A stretch of 17,700 nt of DNA from Ignavibacteria bacterium (lineage in GTDB: Bacteria; Bacteroidota; Ignavibacteria; UBA10030; UBA6906): contig JAOUDE010000014.1 of the NCBI GenBank assembly GCA_029859455.1, positions 1 through 17,700 on the forward strand, read 5' to 3'. How positions within the stretch are numbered: position 1 is the first letter of the stretch; every line of letters starts with the position of its first letter. Of this stretch, positions 1-6,767 are shown in pieces. Position numbers and translations under genes: made by a program. The notes beneath the pieces are model-generated. The model ran no database searches. It saw only the letters and a program-made list of their open reading frames with translations, and was not told the origin of the DNA.

Positions 1-908
1 TGGATGTCAGCCCGGACGGACGCTACATCGTGGCCAGCGGGAAACTTCAGAGTATCACGACAGCCTTCAATTTCGAGAAGATGCTGACCGCAATTCAAAA
101 CAAGGACTTCACCGGCAATGAAGACGGTATCCCGGTTCTAAACTATGATTCGGTGAAGGATGCGGAGATCAATGTCGGCCTCGGCCCCCTCCACACTCAG
201 TATGACGATAAGGGCTTCGCATACACATCGCTCTTCGTCGAAAGCGCCGTTGCCAAATGGAAGCTCGGAACGTGGGAGATCGTTGACAAAATTCCCGTTT
301 CCTACAACATCGGCCATCTCTGTACCGCAGAGGGAGATTCCCGCAGTCCCGATGGAAAGTATCTGGTTGCCCTGAACAAGCTTTCGCACGGCAGGCATCT
401 GAGTGTTGGTCCGTCACAGCCGGAGTCTTCCCAGCTGATTGACATCAACGGGGACAAGATGACTCTGCTTGCTGATGCGTTCACCGAGCCGGAACCGCAC
501 TATGCCCAGATGATCAAGGCGGACAAGCTGAATCCGATTGAGGTCTACCCGAAGGAAGAAAACAAACATCCGAAAGCGATCTGGGATATCAAGGATGCAA
601 AGGTCACGCGGAACGGAAAGAACGTCGAAGTTCTTATGGTGGCGGTGAGAACGTTCTTCGAGCCGACCGCGATTGAGGTGAACAAGGGTGACAAGGTCAC
701 AATCTACATGACCAATATTGAGCAGACGACAGACGAACTGCACGGACTTGCCATCAACGAATACGACATCAATATCGTCGCTGATCCGGGCGAGATTAAG
801 ATCGTCGAGTTTGTCGCCGACAAGGCAGGAGTGTTTCCATTCTACTGTACGAACTTCTGTTCTGCACTCCATCAGGAGATGCAGGGATATTTACTCGTGA
901 AAGGATAG
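1..908 (+). CDS. nosZ: Nitrous-oxide reductase NosZ, C-terminal part (5' end outside window)
   Basis: NosZ reduces N2O to N2 in the periplasm. The reading frame is open from base 3, so the gene starts upstream and no signal peptide can be seen. The C-terminal cupredoxin domain carries the CuA site: a C-x3-C-x3-H-x2-M motif with Cys codons at 846 and 858, His at 870 and Met at 879, plus an upstream His in ELHGLAI. In the beta-propeller part, His residues in GPLHTQ, YNIGHL, KLSHGRHL and EPEPHYAQ match the expected positions of CuZ ligands. It is followed by a NosB-like gene, nosD, nosF, nosL and nosY, with no nosR in view. This layout suggests the Sec-exported clade II (atypical) form, but the missing N-terminus would be needed to settle that. 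Only a hairpin and a ribosome binding site separate it from the next gene. Confidence 0.96.
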   Translation, partial: DVSPDGRYIVASGKLQSITTAFNFEKMLTAIQNKDFTGNEDGIPVLNYDSVKDAEINVGLGPLHTQYDDKGFAYTSLFVESAVAKWKLGTWEIVDKIPVSYNIGHLCTAEGDSRSPDGKYLVALNKLSHGRHLSVGPSQPESSQLIDINGDKMTLLADAFTEPEPHYAQMIKADKLNPIEVYPKEENKHPKAIWDIKDAKVTRNGKNVEVLMVAVRTFFEPTAIEVNKGDKVTIYMTNIEQTTDELHGLAINEYDINIVADPGEIKIVEFVADKAGVFPFYCTNFCSALHQEMQGYLLVKG

Positions 909-933
909 GAAGTATCATCTTAACCAGCGTCGT

Positions 934-964
934 CCGCCGGCCTGTATTCCGGAGGGGCCGGCGG
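934..964 (+). other. GC-rich hairpin between nosZ and the NosB-like gene
   Basis: A perfect 9-bp inverted repeat, CCGCCGGCC at 934-942 and GGCCGGCGG at 956-964, flanks a 13-base loop. No T-run follows, so it is not a classical intrinsic terminator. It lies 25 bases after the nosZ stop and just before the ribosome binding site (GGAGAGGG, 972-979) of the next gene. It could stabilise the nosZ transcript end or limit read-through into the maturation genes. The function is inferred; the repeat itself is plain in the sequence. Confidence 0.55.
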
Positions 965-983
965 TGACGCCGGAGAGGGACGT

Positions 984-1628
984 ATGAACAGGATATTTGA
1001 TAATGCCAACAGGTTCTTTGACCGGCAGCTGACATTCCGGAGCAGACTCCTTGTCCTCCTCGGAGCCGTCATGCTGATTCCGACATTCTTTCTTCCGCTC
1101 TGGCATATGACGCTCTACTCCAATCAGTTCCCGGAGGGATTGCGGCTATCGATTCATTCCCACACACTTGAGGGTGAGCAATCGAAGTATAGAAATGATC
1201 TGGAAGAGATCAATGCGCTTAACCACTACATTGGAATGAGACCGCTCGTCGAGGAGGATTTCACCGAGTTCAAATGGATTCCGTTTGTCCTTGGGGGGGT
1301 AATTCTCCTCTCTCTCAGAGTGATCGTCCTGGGCAATATCTCGAAACTGGTCGACCTTACCATACTGTTCACATACTTCGGATTATTCTCCCTCTGGAGC
1401 TTCCAGAGAAAACTCTACCTGTACGGGCATGAACTGGATCCGACGGCCGCCGTGACGGTCGACCCCTTCACACCTCCGATGATCGGCCACCAGACTCTCG
1501 CCAATTTCGAGGTGTACAGCTTTCCGGGGGCCGGCTCATACTTCATGGCGCTTGCTCCGGTTCTGTTCATTCTTGCGATGTGGTTGTCTCGTGAAGCAGG
1601 GAAGGAGCGGAACCCGGCCTCCTCATGA
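984..1628 (+). CDS. NosB-like four-helix membrane protein of the nos cluster
   Basis: A 214-residue protein with four predicted membrane helices at about 22-40, 98-118, 121-140 and 183-201. Two loops face the same side: 41-97 with the motifs LPLWHMTL and LNHYIGM, and 141-182 with YGHELDP, PFTP and MIGHQ. The His and Met residues in these loops (H41, M42, H58, H60, H81, M85, H149, H169) could bind copper, but that is speculative. I believe proteins with an LNHYIGM-type loop occur beside nosZ in other clade II clusters, usually as hypothetical proteins; the gene after nosZ in Wolinella-type clusters is called nosB. No biochemical function is known to me. The start at 984 follows a strong ribosome binding site, and the stop overlaps the nosD start as ATGA, so the two are coupled. 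Confidence 0.8.
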   Translation: MNRIFDNANRFFDRQLTFRSRLLVLLGAVMLIPTFFLPLWHMTLYSNQFPEGLRLSIHSHTLEGEQSKYRNDLEEINALNHYIGMRPLVEEDFTEFKWIPFVLGGVILLSLRVIVLGNISKLVDLTILFTYFGLFSLWSFQRKLYLYGHELDPTAAVTVDPFTPPMIGHQTLANFEVYSFPGAGSYFMALAPVLFILAMWLSREAGKERNPASS

Positions 1629-3016
1629 TGATGGCGTTCCGTCATATCGCGCTCTTTGTTCTGCTCTGGGTCATCGCTCCCGGATGGGAGGGAAATGCAG
1701 GAACCGTTCAGGTCACCGAAGAAGACGGTCGCGCAGGGCTGTTGCAGGAGCATGTCGACGCCGCCCGGCCGGGTGATTCGATCCTTGTGGCAGAGGGGCG
1801 CTACCATGGCAATCTGCTCGTGTCAAAGCGGTTGTCGCTCATCGGTTCCCGGGGGGCTGTCCTGCTTGGCAACGGAACCGGGAGCGTGGTGACCATCACG
1901 GCCGATTCATGTGAATTGTCCGGTTTCAGCATTGAAAACTCCGGGATCATGCTTGCCGAAGAGGATGCAGGGATCATGGTGCAGTCCGGCCGGAACCACA
2001 TCAGGGGAAATCAGCTTTCGGACATTCTGTTCGGGATCTACCTGTGGGGAGCCGATTCGAACATCGTTTCGGGAAATACGGTGACCGGGAAGGCGCAGCT
2101 CGGGCTGGGACAACGGGGGAGCGGGATTCATATCTACAATTCCGTATCGAATCGGTTCGTCGGGAACAGGATTTCGGACATGCGGGATGGGTTCTATATC
2201 CTGTACGCAAACAATTCTTACATCGAAGGGTGTGAGGTGTTCAACGTCCGCTACGGACTCCACTATATGTATGCTGATTCCAATATTTTCATCGGCAACA
2301 GTTTCCATGACAACATCGCGGGCGCTGCAATCATGTATTCGAACGGAATACAGATGTTCCGGAACGAGTTCCGCGACAACCGGGGGTTTTCCTCGTACGG
2401 AATCCTGTTTCAGGATTGTCATGATCTGATCGCAGAGTACAATGTCATCACTGACAACACGGTTGGCATGTTCATGGAGTCGTCCACCGGCAATCTCTTT
2501 CGTGCGAACCTGATTGCCCGCAATCACATCGCCCTGCAGATGTTTCAGAACTCCACATCGAATACCTTCACAGAGAATGACTTCATAGAGAACCTCAGTC
2601 CGCTGACCATTGTGGGCAAGTCCACAGGATCGATCTGGTCCGTTCAGGGCAGGGGAAATTACTGGAGTTCCTATGACGGGTACGATCTGGATGGAGACGG
2701 GACTGGAGATGTGCCGATGAAGATTCAGAACATCTTCGAATACCTTGAAGGGCAAACCCCTGGTGTACGACTGTATCTGTACAGTCCGGCGTCACAGGCG
2801 CTTGCTGTCGCAGCAAACTCGTTTCCGATCCTGGATACGTCCGGCGAAGTAGATCCACATCCGCTCATGAGGCCCGCGGTCAAGGATATGATCTTCACAT
2901 CCCCTGAGAACGCGATGACCGACGGAGGAGTGGAAGCGGGATGGCCGTTGTTTCCTGCCATCGGTTTTCTGATCGGCGGGGTCGCGTACTACAAGCTGTC
3001 CAGGAAACAGCGATGA
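1625..3016 (+). CDS. nosD: Periplasmic copper-site maturation protein NosD
   Basis: NosD works with the NosFY transporter to mature the CuZ cluster of NosZ. The 463-residue product starts with a signal peptide (hydrophobic residues 8-20, likely cleavage after GNA at about 25). A long series of right-handed beta-helix (CASH/NosD) repeats follows, seen as recurring G-N-x-[IF]-x-x-N units such as SNIVSGN, SNRFVGN and SNIFIGN through about residue 335. Residues 345-365 hold the family hallmark NYWSSYDGYD followed by DLDGDGTGD. The C-terminus has a hydrophobic segment (about 440-457) and a basic end (KLSRKQR), so it is probably anchored in the inner membrane. Its ATG overlaps the previous stop; ATGs at 1628 and 1631 are equally possible starts. 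Its stop overlaps nosF as ATGA. Confidence 0.93.
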   Translation: MMMAFRHIALFVLLWVIAPGWEGNAGTVQVTEEDGRAGLLQEHVDAARPGDSILVAEGRYHGNLLVSKRLSLIGSRGAVLLGNGTGSVVTITADSCELSGFSIENSGIMLAEEDAGIMVQSGRNHIRGNQLSDILFGIYLWGADSNIVSGNTVTGKAQLGLGQRGSGIHIYNSVSNRFVGNRISDMRDGFYILYANNSYIEGCEVFNVRYGLHYMYADSNIFIGNSFHDNIAGAAIMYSNGIQMFRNEFRDNRGFSSYGILFQDCHDLIAEYNVITDNTVGMFMESSTGNLFRANLIARNHIALQMFQNSTSNTFTENDFIENLSPLTIVGKSTGSIWSVQGRGNYWSSYDGYDLDGDGTGDVPMKIQNIFEYLEGQTPGVRLYLYSPASQALAVAANSFPILDTSGEVDPHPLMRPAVKDMIFTSPENAMTDGGVEAGWPLFPAIGFLIGGVAYYKLSRKQR

Positions 3017-3732
3017 TCCGGGTCGAAAAACTGACAAAGAAGTTCGGAAAAGTGAACGCTGTTGCGGGAGTCACTTTCTCTGTGAAGGAGGGAGAGGCGT
3101 TTGCCTTCCTCGGTCCGAACGGGAGCGGGAAGACGACGACGATGAAGACAATTGTGGGTCTGAATGTTCCGTCGGATGGATCTGTCATGGTCGGCGGGCT
3201 GGACGTCCGGCGGTTTCCCAGAGAGACGAGACGACTCATCAGTTACCTGCCGCAACGGGTCATTTTCCCAGAACGGCAAACGGCTCGTGAAGTTCTTCAT
3301 TTCTATGCGGGAATCCGGAAGGCGCCCCGGCAACGGGCTGATGAGGTCATGGAAGAGTTCCGGTTTTCTCAAATTGCTGAACGTCCCGTCGGAGAGTTCT
3401 CGGGCGGTATGATTCAGCGGCTCGGGCTGGCCGTTGCTTCGCTCGCCGACGCGCCTGTGCTGCTTCTGGATGAACCGACTGCGAATCTGGATCCGCACGG
3501 GGTTAAACGGTTCAGGGAGTTTGTCCTCCGGCAAAAAGAGAGGGGAAAGACGATTCTCTTCTCGACGCATTTGCTTCCGGAAGCTGAGCAACTTGCGGAC
3601 CGGGTCGGCATTTTCGTCGGAGGAGAGCTTGTTTCAGAGGAATCGGTGGATCATCTGAGGCTTGCATTTCAGGCGAGCAGGACGATCGAAGATATGTATC
3701 TTCGCTACGTGGGGTCCGGCGAAAATGAGTAG
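3013..3732 (+). CDS. nosF: ABC transporter ATPase NosF
   Basis: The cytoplasmic ATPase of the NosFY transporter, which powers NosD-dependent CuZ assembly. The 239-residue product has all the core ABC motifs: Walker A GPNGSGKT with K40, Q-loop Q81, signature FSGGM at 129-133, Walker B LLLDEP with D153 and E154, D-loop ANLD, and switch His186 in FSTHLL. Length and motif order match the NosF/CcmA type. I chose the ATG at 3013, which overlaps the nosD stop, over in-frame starts further upstream, because homologues begin with the strand MIRVEKLTKKFG. nosL starts inside its last codons, an 8-base overlap. Confidence 0.94.
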   Translation: MIRVEKLTKKFGKVNAVAGVTFSVKEGEAFAFLGPNGSGKTTTMKTIVGLNVPSDGSVMVGGLDVRRFPRETRRLISYLPQRVIFPERQTAREVLHFYAGIRKAPRQRADEVMEEFRFSQIAERPVGEFSGGMIQRLGLAVASLADAPVLLLDEPTANLDPHGVKRFREFVLRQKERGKTILFSTHLLPEAEQLADRVGIFVGGELVSEESVDHLRLAFQASRTIEDMYLRYVGSGENE

Positions 3733-4120
3733 AACAGCGTTCCTTCTGATTGCCCTTCTGGTGTCTTCCTGTTCCCCCCGTGAGATCGAACCGGTTCCGA
3801 TCTATGAAGAGGATACATGTTCCTTCTGCCGGATGTCGATTTCCGAGCCGAGGTTTGCCGCCGAGATTCTCAGCACATCCTCCGAGGTTTACAAATTTGA
3901 TGACCTGGGATGTCTTCGCTCATTCCGGGAGCGCCGGACCGATGTTGTCCCGGCCGGAGTATTTGTCATCGACTATGACAACGGAACATGGCTGCCGTAC
4001 CACAGGGCAGTCGTTACCGTGACTGGTATCAGAACCCCTATGGCGTCCGGTTTGATTGCGACCTCATCGCGAGCGAGGGCGGCCGAGATTGCTGAACACC
4101 ATCCACCGGAGGATCAGTAA
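3725..4120 (+). CDS. nosL: Copper chaperone lipoprotein NosL, short form
   Basis: NosL is an outer-face lipoprotein that delivers Cu(I) for NosZ maturation. The 131-residue product opens with a lipoprotein signal (hydrophobic residues 5-13, lipobox VSSC, acylated C16). It then carries the NosL Cu-binding motif C-x2-C-R-M (C32, C35, M37); most family members I recall have C-x2-C-G-M, so Arg replaces Gly here. A second conserved Met lies in TPMASG near residue 107. It is shorter than many NosL proteins, which I recall as roughly 160-190 residues. The start at 3725 overlaps nosF by 8 bases and is the first Met giving a proper lipoprotein leader. The stop TAA shares its last base with the nosY start. 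Confidence 0.9.
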   Translation: MSRTAFLLIALLVSSCSPREIEPVPIYEEDTCSFCRMSISEPRFAAEILSTSSEVYKFDDLGCLRSFRERRTDVVPAGVFVIDYDNGTWLPYHRAVVTVTGIRTPMASGLIATSSRARAAEIAEHHPPEDQ

Positions 4121-4950
4121 TGGAGATTCGAGCGGTAGTGGATATTGCATTCCAGGAACTGACCATCAATATTCGGAACAAATGGACCACCCTCTTCGCG
4201 GTCGTCTTTGGTGTATTGATTGTCAGCATGGCCTACGTTGGAATGCAGGTGGAGGGATTCGGCGGGATGCAGAGTTTCTCAAGAACATCAGCGAGTATGC
4301 TGAATCTCGTGTTATACATCGTTCCGCTCGTGGCTCTCACCATGGGGACATTGAGTTTTACGGGAGACAAAGGATCGATGGAGCTGTTGTTTTCACAGCC
4401 GCTGGTCCGAGGGGAGGTTCTTGTCGGAAAGTGGCTCGGACTGTTCTTCTCAATTGCCCTCTCGACTCTTGGAGGATTCTCCATTGCCGGAGGGCTGATC
4501 GCCGCCACCGTGGGGACAGCGGGGCTGGTCCAGTATTTGCTGTTTGTGATTCTTTCTCTCCTGCTCGGAATGGTCTTTCTGACAATTGCCGTCCTTGTCG
4601 CCACTCTCAACAGGCGTCAGGCGAAGTCGTTTGGTTTTGCCCTCTTTCTCTGGTTCTTTTTTGTGCTGTTCTACGACCTCCTCGCTCTTGGCGCGGCCGC
4701 CATGCTGCGCGGCGAACAGGCAAACACGCTTCTGTTTGTGTCGTTGTTCGGCAATCCGGTTGATATGGTCCGGATCGCAACTCTTATCCTGCTCGACAGC
4801 ACGGAGATGTTCGGCGCGTCCGGCGCGGCGCTCGTGCGGTTTCTCGGAGGAGAACTTGGCAGTATCCTCCTGCTGGTTTGTTCCCTCATCGCCTGGATTG
4901 TGATCCCGCTCGGGATTTCCATACGCATTCTCCGGCCTCAGGATATCTGA
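4120..4950 (+). CDS. nosY: ABC-2 type permease NosY
   Basis: The membrane partner of NosF. The 276-residue protein has six hydrophobic segments at about 22-41, 61-80, 104-130, 137-161, 168-194 and 247-271, the usual ABC-2 fold. It carries the family motif GDKGSMELLFSQPLVRGE after helix 2, typical of NosY permeases. The gene begins on the last base of the nosL stop (TAATG), so it is translated by coupling. The nos run ends here: no gene follows for about 156-195 bases and the next genes belong to a different pathway. The C-terminus (IRILRPQDI) is cytoplasmic by the positive-inside rule. Confidence 0.93.
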   Translation: MEIRAVVDIAFQELTINIRNKWTTLFAVVFGVLIVSMAYVGMQVEGFGGMQSFSRTSASMLNLVLYIVPLVALTMGTLSFTGDKGSMELLFSQPLVRGEVLVGKWLGLFFSIALSTLGGFSIAGGLIAATVGTAGLVQYLLFVILSLLLGMVFLTIAVLVATLNRRQAKSFGFALFLWFFFVLFYDLLALGAAAMLRGEQANTLLFVSLFGNPVDMVRIATLILLDSTEMFGASGAALVRFLGGELGSILLLVCSLIAWIVIPLGISIRILRPQDI

Positions 4951-4984
4951 CTCCTCTCACAGTTACCACTTCTGCGAACTCTCC

Positions 4985-5000
4985 TTCCGACGTTTCGGAA
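4985..5000. promoter_or_regulatory. Perfect palindrome downstream of nosY
   Basis: TTCCGA at 4985-4990 and TCGGAA at 4995-5000 form a perfect 6-bp inverted repeat around a 4-base centre. It could be an RNA hairpin ending the nos transcript or an operator for the next operon. No T-run follows it. It is short enough that chance cannot be excluded. Confidence 0.3.
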
Positions 5001-5013
5001 ACCAGCCTGTTTC

Positions 5014-5044
5014 ATGCCCTCGTGACGGCATAAACCTACGGTTT
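5014..5044 (+). other. Two small adjacent hairpins in the nosY-ferredoxin gap
   Basis: ATGCC (5014-5018) pairs with GGCAT (5027-5031) around an 8-base loop. AAACC (5032-5036) pairs with GGTTT (5040-5044) around a 3-base loop and is followed by one more T. Both stems are only 5 bp, so a terminator role is weakly supported. GTTTTGA is repeated at 5041-5047 and 5052-5058, 11 bases apart, about one helical turn. That spacing would suit a DNA-binding protein near the promoter expected here. I could not fix a convincing -35/-10 pair. Confidence 0.25.
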
Positions 5045-5145
5045 TGAACCAGTTTTGATGTTTCCTACAGGGATATCATGGCACGTATGTTGGGGTTTCT
5101 TTCGCTATGAGAACTGACAGTCATGAAACATCCAGGAATGACCCG

Positions 5146-5433
5146 ATGGAAGAACCTGTGCCGAAGAGACTCCCGCAGAACACAGAGGGGGAGTATTACA
5201 CGAACGAAAACTGTGACGGCTGTGCGTACTGCGCGGCGGTCGCTCCGGAGAATTTTGATTTCAACCGTGACAAGAACACCTACTTTGTCTCCAAACAACC
5301 TGCGACTCCGGAAGAAACGGACTATGTCCAGGAAGCAATGGATGACTGTCCGGTTGATGCCATTCAACGGATGCAGGGCGACGGACAGAGCATTAGCGGA
5401 CCGGAAGATCACCGAAGGGGGGATGCGGCATGA
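5146..5433 (+). CDS. Single [4Fe-4S] ferredoxin
   Basis: A small electron carrier, 95 residues from the preferred start. Cluster ligands are C23, C26 and C29 (C-x2-C-x2-C) plus C68 in DDCPVDAI, the pattern of a monocluster [4Fe-4S] ferredoxin; no second cluster motif is present. The N-terminal stretch RLPQNTEGEYY before the first Cys matches a ferredoxin family I recall with a P-E-N-x-x-G-x-[FY]-Y lead. That favours the ATG at 5146, preceded by AGGAA. An in-frame ATG at 5107 would add 13 residues and cannot be excluded. It is the first gene of the amino-acid catabolic operon and its stop overlaps the next start by 4 bases. It is probably the physiological electron acceptor of the 2-oxoacid oxidoreductase encoded downstream. 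Confidence 0.88.
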   Translation: MEEPVPKRLPQNTEGEYYTNENCDGCAYCAAVAPENFDFNRDKNTYFVSKQPATPEETDYVQEAMDDCPVDAIQRMQGDGQSISGPEDHRRGDAA

Positions 5434-6767
5434 ATGATCGGAAGAGGACTCCGGTGCGGGACTATTCGATCGAGACCCGGCTGATCTACGGGAAGGCGAA
5501 TGACCTTCACTGGGACTACAGCCATCACCTCGTCCCCCCGATTTCTGCCTCGGCCACCTTCCGGCTCGATTCATCGCGCCGCGGGGCGCAGGGGTTTCAT
5601 GATTTTGCACACCAGCATGATGCACCGGAATCCCTGCCGACAGCACCGATCTATATTTATGATCGCCTCGGTGAACCCAACAAGGATATGCTGGAGGAAA
5701 CGCTCGCAGCTGCAGAGCAGGGAGATTCTGCCGTCACTTTTGCCAGTGGGATGGCCGCCATCAGCGCAGTACTCGGCATTCTCGTCCAGCAGGGCGATGA
5801 AGTGCTGGCTCATACGACTCTGTATGGCTGCACGTACTCCCTGCTGACCAACTGGTTCCCGCGGCTCGGAGTTCGGGTAACATTCGTTGACTTCTCCGAT
5901 CTGGAAGCTGTACGGTCCATGATAACGAATCGGACCAGAGTGATGTATGCTGAAACTCCGGTCAACCCAACCCTGCGCCTGGTTGATCTGGAGGGCCTCG
6001 CCCGCCTTGCGGCTGCGGCCAATGCTCTGAGGCCCGTAACATCAAGAATCGTGACAGTCGTTGACAGTACGTTTGCAACGCCGTTCTGCCAGCGGCCGTT
6101 GACGCACGGAATCGACTTTGTGGTCCACTCCCTCACCAAGGGAATAGGTGGGTTCGGTACCGATATCGGAGGCGCTGTCATCGGACCGGCGTGGAGCCGC
6201 GATCCGCTTTTGCTCTACCGGAAAGACTTCGGCGGTGTGCTCTCGGCGAAAGCCGCCTGGCCGGTCCTGGTTCAGGGTCTTCCCTCGCTGGCTGTGCGGA
6301 TGAGGGCGATGCAGGCGACGGCTGGAGTTGTTGCGCGGTACCTCAGTACGGTTCAGGATGTCGAGAGGGTGTCGTATCCGGGCCTCGAGGATTTTGAACA
6401 GGCCGACCTTGCCCGGAAGCAGATGGTCGATTATGACGGCGTATTTGCTCCCGGGGCGTTGATCTACTTTTCCATGTGCGGCGACTCTCCGGCGGAATCC
6501 CGTCATCGGGCCGAACGCTTCATTGACCATATCGCCAATGAGGCGTACTGCATTACCCTTGCCGTCAGTCTCGGCAACATACGGACCCTGATTGAGCATC
6601 CGGGATCGATGACCCATGCAGCGATTCCTGCCCAGGAACAGTTGGAAAAAGGAGTCGACCCCGGGGGGATCCGGCTTGCAATCGGACTTGAAAAGAGTGA
6701 AGATATCATCGGTGACCTCGAACGATCGTTTGAATCTGTTCTGGAAGGGAGCATCAATGCACTATAA
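5430..6767 (+). CDS. Methionine gamma-lyase-like PLP enzyme (Cys/Met metabolism family)
   Basis: Likely splits L-methionine into methanethiol, ammonia and 2-oxobutyrate in the cytoplasm. The 445-residue fold-type I enzyme has the Schiff-base Lys237 in HSLTKGIGG, the cofactor-binding D212 in VDSTFATP, the ASGMAAI phosphate loop, and Y77-x-R79 (YDR) from the neighbouring subunit. The residues I recall as diagnostic of Pseudomonas putida methionine gamma-lyase are all present: Cys134 in LYGCTY (their Cys116), and Lys265-Asp266 in KDFGGVLS (their Lys240-Asp241). O-acetylhomoserine sulfhydrylases and cystathionine lyases usually have Gly instead of that Cys. Differences are Gly after the catalytic Lys (often Tyr) and extra residues before the YDR motif. 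Homocysteine or a related gamma-substituted amino acid remains possible. The start overlaps the ferredoxin stop (ATGA). Confidence 0.85.
   Translation: MNDRKRTPVRDYSIETRLIYGKANDLHWDYSHHLVPPISASATFRLDSSRRGAQGFHDFAHQHDAPESLPTAPIYIYDRLGEPNKDMLEETLAAAEQGDSAVTFASGMAAISAVLGILVQQGDEVLAHTTLYGCTYSLLTNWFPRLGVRVTFVDFSDLEAVRSMITNRTRVMYAETPVNPTLRLVDLEGLARLAAAANALRPVTSRIVTVVDSTFATPFCQRPLTHGIDFVVHSLTKGIGGFGTDIGGAVIGPAWSRDPLLLYRKDFGGVLSAKAAWPVLVQGLPSLAVRMRAMQATAGVVARYLSTVQDVERVSYPGLEDFEQADLARKQMVDYDGVFAPGALIYFSMCGDSPAESRHRAERFIDHIANEAYCITLAVSLGNIRTLIEHPGSMTHAAIPAQEQLEKGVDPGGIRLAIGLEKSEDIIGDLERSFESVLEGSINAL

Noticed and set aside
1907..2755. Open 282-codon frame on the minus strand across nosD
   Set aside because: It lies wholly inside a convincing nosD with beta-helix repeats, its translation shows no known motif or domain, and it has no ribosome binding site; it mirrors the codon bias of the real gene.
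4056..4763. 235-codon + strand frame overlapping nosL and nosY
   Set aside because: Out of frame with nosY, Arg/His/Cys-rich nonsense composition, no motif; nosY is unmistakable in the other frame.
5032..5045. Intrinsic terminator for nosY
   Set aside because: The stem is only 5 bp of mostly A-T pairs and the T-run is 4 bases followed by G; kept only as a weak hairpin.
5055..5079. TTGATG with TATCAT as a promoter, or TTGAT as an FNR half-site
   Set aside because: The spacing between the two hexamers is only 13 bases and there is no ATCAA partner at the FNR distance, so neither reading holds.
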